64,000 nt of DNA from JADKBO01 sp965230345 (GTDB lineage Bacteria > Bacteroidota > Bacteroidia > Chitinophagales > Saprospiraceae). The translations under genes were made by a program, and so were the position numbers. Of the stretch, positions 61,927-64,000 are shown one piece after another (positions within the stretch are counted from its first letter, which is position 1; every line of letters starts with the position of its first letter). Below the pieces are notes generated by a model. That model was not told where the DNA came from, did no database searches, and was given only the letters and a program-made list of their open reading frames with translations. The stretch is taken from positions 1,240,001-1,304,000 of the forward strand of contig CBDDKR010000002.1 in assembly GCA_965230345.1 (NCBI GenBank). The letters are read 5' to 3'.

Positions 61927-64000
61927 GTGAAAAAATCAATTTTAATCATTCTATCGTTCTGGGTTTTATCTCTCCATGCTCAGGAAAAGTTTAGCATTAG
62001 TGGAACTGTTAGTGACAAAAGTAATGGTGAAACACTCATCGGTGCCTCCATCCATATAAAAGGAACAAACATTGGTACTACTACCAATGAATATGGATTT
62101 TATTCATTGACGGCGCCAAGAGGTGCGTACATTTTAATCTTCTCTTATATCGGATTTTCCGATCAGGAAAATACCATTGATTTATCACGAGATAGAAAAT
62201 TGAATATTGAATTAGGTGAAAACTCTGAACAATTGAACGAAGTAGTAATTGTTGCAGAAGATACAAAAAGAGTAAATATTGAAACACCTCAAATGAGCGT
62301 AAACAAGCTTTCAACTAAGGTCATCAAACAGATTCCTGCAGTAATGGGAGAAGTAGATGTCATCAAATCTATCCAATTATTACCAGGTGTCACAAACGCC
62401 GGTGAAGGTGCATCGGGGTTTAATGTCAGAGGAGGAGCAGAAGATCAGAATTTAATCCTACTAGACGAAGCCATTATTTATAACTCTTCACATCTTTTTG
62501 GTTTTTTTTCTGTCTTTAATGCGGATGCCATAAAAGATGTTAAATTGTATAAGGGAGGGATACCTTCAAGATTTGGAGGAAGAGCATCGTCTATCTTAGA
62601 CATCCGTCAAAGAGATGGAAATAGTAAAAAGTACAGTTTTACAGGAGGAATAGGATCAATCTCTAGTCGTTTGACCGTTGAGGGACCGACCATTAATGGC
62701 AAAGGATCATTTCTTGTTTCTGGTAGAACTACTTATGCAAACTTATTCTTAGCTCTGGTAGGAAACGATAATCGTGCTGGTTTCTATGATCTTAACTTCA
62801 AAACGAATTACGATATAAATGATAATAATCGAATATTTGTTTCTGGGTATTATGGACAGGATGCATTTGACCTTTCTGAAGCATTTGTCAATCGTTATGG
62901 AAATTTATCTGGAAATGTCAGGTGGAATCATATTTTCAACAGTAAGCTGTTTTCCAATTTATCCGTGCTATACAGCAAATATAACTATGCCATGGATATA
63001 ACTTTTTCAGGACTGAATTGGAGTTCGGATATAGAAAACTACAATGTGAAATACGACTTAGGGTATTTCGTAAACGACCGGTTCAAAATGGACTTAGGAG
63101 TAAGTGGTATCCTGTATAAGTTTAACCCTGGTAATGTTCAACCACTGAATGAAACCTCGAGTATTGTCCCTAATAAATTGGATGATAAGCAAGCCTTAGA
63201 ATTAGCTACCTATGTCAGTGCAGAGCATAAGATCACTAGTCGTTTGACAGCACAATATGGTTTGAGGTATAGTAATTTTGTTCGATTAGGTGGTCAATCT
63301 TTAAACAATTATGCAGACGATCGACCTGTCCTATATAATGAAAAGATTGGTATCTATGAAAAGGCCTTACCAATAGGTCAAACAGATTACGCTTCAAGTG
63401 ATGTGGTTTCAACATTTGGAAATTTTGAACCACGTTTAGCCCTTTCCTATAAGCTCGACAATAATTCTTCATTGAAGATAAGTTATAATCGGATGGCCCA
63501 GTATTTACATTTGATTTCAAATACAACATCAGCTACGCCATTGGATGTTTGGGCTCCTAGTGGAAAGTTTATCAAACCTCAAGTTGCCGATCAATATGCC
63601 ATTGGTTACTTTAGGAATCTTCGAAATAACAATTTTTCCATTGAAGCAGAAGTATACTATAAAACCGTTGATGGACGAGTAGATTATATAGATGGTGCAG
63701 AATTGATTGCTCAAAATACACTAGAAACTGAAATACTCCAAGGTGAATCAAGGTCTTATGGCCTCGAATTGCTTTTTAGAAAGAATCAAGGCAATCTCAC
63801 GGGATGGCTGTCCTATACCCTTTCCAAATCTGAACAAAGGACACCGGGGGGAAAAGCTGGAGGTTTGGGAATAAATAGTGGAGAATGGTACAATACGATC
63901 TATGATCGCACGCATGATGTTTCTATTACCGGAAATTATAAGCTAAGTAGTAAATGGAGTTTAGGGGCAAACTTTGCTTTCCAGACGGGGCGCCCAGTTA
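61927..64000 (+). CDS. TonB-dependent outer-membrane receptor (3' end outside window)
   Basis: The frame opens with GTG at 61927, directly followed by a signal peptide (KKSILIILSFWVLSLHAQ); no ATG precedes it in frame, so GTG is the start. Next comes a carboxypeptidase-D regulatory-like domain (about 20-105; FSISGTVSDKSNGETLIGAS, then NEYGFYSL), then the plug (VIKSIQLLPGVTNAGEGASG, then FNVRGGAEDQNLILLDEAII and YKGGIPSRFGGRASSILDI), and the beta barrel, which runs past the window end. About 691 codons are visible. Receptors of this kind take up large ligands with TonB energy. The ligand is unknown. The LytS/LytTR pair is divergent. Confidence 0.9.
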   Translation, partial: MKKSILIILSFWVLSLHAQEKFSISGTVSDKSNGETLIGASIHIKGTNIGTTTNEYGFYSLTAPRGAYILIFSYIGFSDQENTIDLSRDRKLNIELGENSEQLNEVVIVAEDTKRVNIETPQMSVNKLSTKVIKQIPAVMGEVDVIKSIQLLPGVTNAGEGASGFNVRGGAEDQNLILLDEAIIYNSSHLFGFFSVFNADAIKDVKLYKGGIPSRFGGRASSILDIRQRDGNSKKYSFTGGIGSISSRLTVEGPTINGKGSFLVSGRTTYANLFLALVGNDNRAGFYDLNFKTNYDINDNNRIFVSGYYGQDAFDLSEAFVNRYGNLSGNVRWNHIFNSKLFSNLSVLYSKYNYAMDITFSGLNWSSDIENYNVKYDLGYFVNDRFKMDLGVSGILYKFNPGNVQPLNETSSIVPNKLDDKQALELATYVSAEHKITSRLTAQYGLRYSNFVRLGGQSLNNYADDRPVLYNEKIGIYEKALPIGQTDYASSDVVSTFGNFEPRLALSYKLDNNSSLKISYNRMAQYLHLISNTTSATPLDVWAPSGKFIKPQVADQYAIGYFRNLRNNNFSIEAEVYYKTVDGRVDYIDGAELIAQNTLETEILQGESRSYGLELLFRKNQGNLTGWLSYTLSKSEQRTPGGKAGGLGINSGEWYNTIYDRTHDVSITGNYKLSSKWSLGANFAFQTGRPV

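Overview
The window comes from the chromosome of an AT-rich member of the Bacteroidota. Evidence for this is the many exported proteins with type IX secretion (T9SS) C-terminal sorting domains, a GEVEDY-domain adhesin, a SusC/TonB-type receptor, a LytS/LytTR pair, and a tRNA promoter of the Bacteroidota form (TTTG, 19 bases, TAAATTTG). I cannot name the genus from sequence alone.

Chromosomal flanks. The left flank (1-2996) holds the 3' part of a GEVEDY adhesin gene, an outer-membrane beta-barrel protein and tRNA-Asp(GTC). The right flank (59395-64000) holds the terminator that originally followed the tRNA, a LytTR response regulator with its histidine kinase, and the start of a TonB-dependent receptor that opens with GTG.

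Island. Everything between is one 56.4-kb integrated element. The last 15 bases of the tRNA plus two more (17 bp, 2982-2998) are repeated at 59377-59393. A tyrosine integrase gene lies just inside that right copy. Both ends carry a pair of AGTCGTT repeats at the same 12-bp spacing, which look like integrase arm sites. The element also brings its own terminator for the tRNA (3094-3129).

Island layout. (a) 3.5-8.4 kb: an OLD-family nuclease, two integron attC-like hairpins bracketing a small membrane-protein gene, and small HTH and unknown genes. (b) 8.5-10.5 kb: a CsgG-like protein and a T9SS cargo. (c) 10.7-30.2 kb: a second mobile module with a P4-type integrase and an attP-like region, AlpA, an SSB-like protein, a MobF (TrwC-type) relaxase-helicase, RadC, a VirD4-type coupling protein and several unknown proteins. 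Several of its genes have strong Shine-Dalgarno sites, unusual for Bacteroidota. A BspA-like surface protein and a PhoD-like phosphatase sit inside it. No mating-pair (VirB4-type) genes are seen, so the element looks mobilizable rather than self-transmissible. (d) 30.4-41 kb: an AlbA_2/Schlafen-like protein, then an operon of a secreted metalloprotease and three tandem T9SS paralogues. (e) 41.4-57.9 kb: a restriction-modification gene cut off by an IS3-like element, a Crp-like regulator, and a run of exported proteins (repeat lipoproteins, a trypsin-like lipoprotein, two PagL-like lipid A deacylases, three EEP-superfamily hydrolases, a PIG-L deacetylase). This run ends at a second, apparently identical IS copy, followed by the integrase.

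The best candidate for an undescribed system is the 46.5-56.1 kb gene run. Its enzyme classes (acyl-chain removal, phosphodiester hydrolysis, N-deacetylation) together suggest remodelling of an envelope or extracellular glycolipid. This is inference from family membership only.
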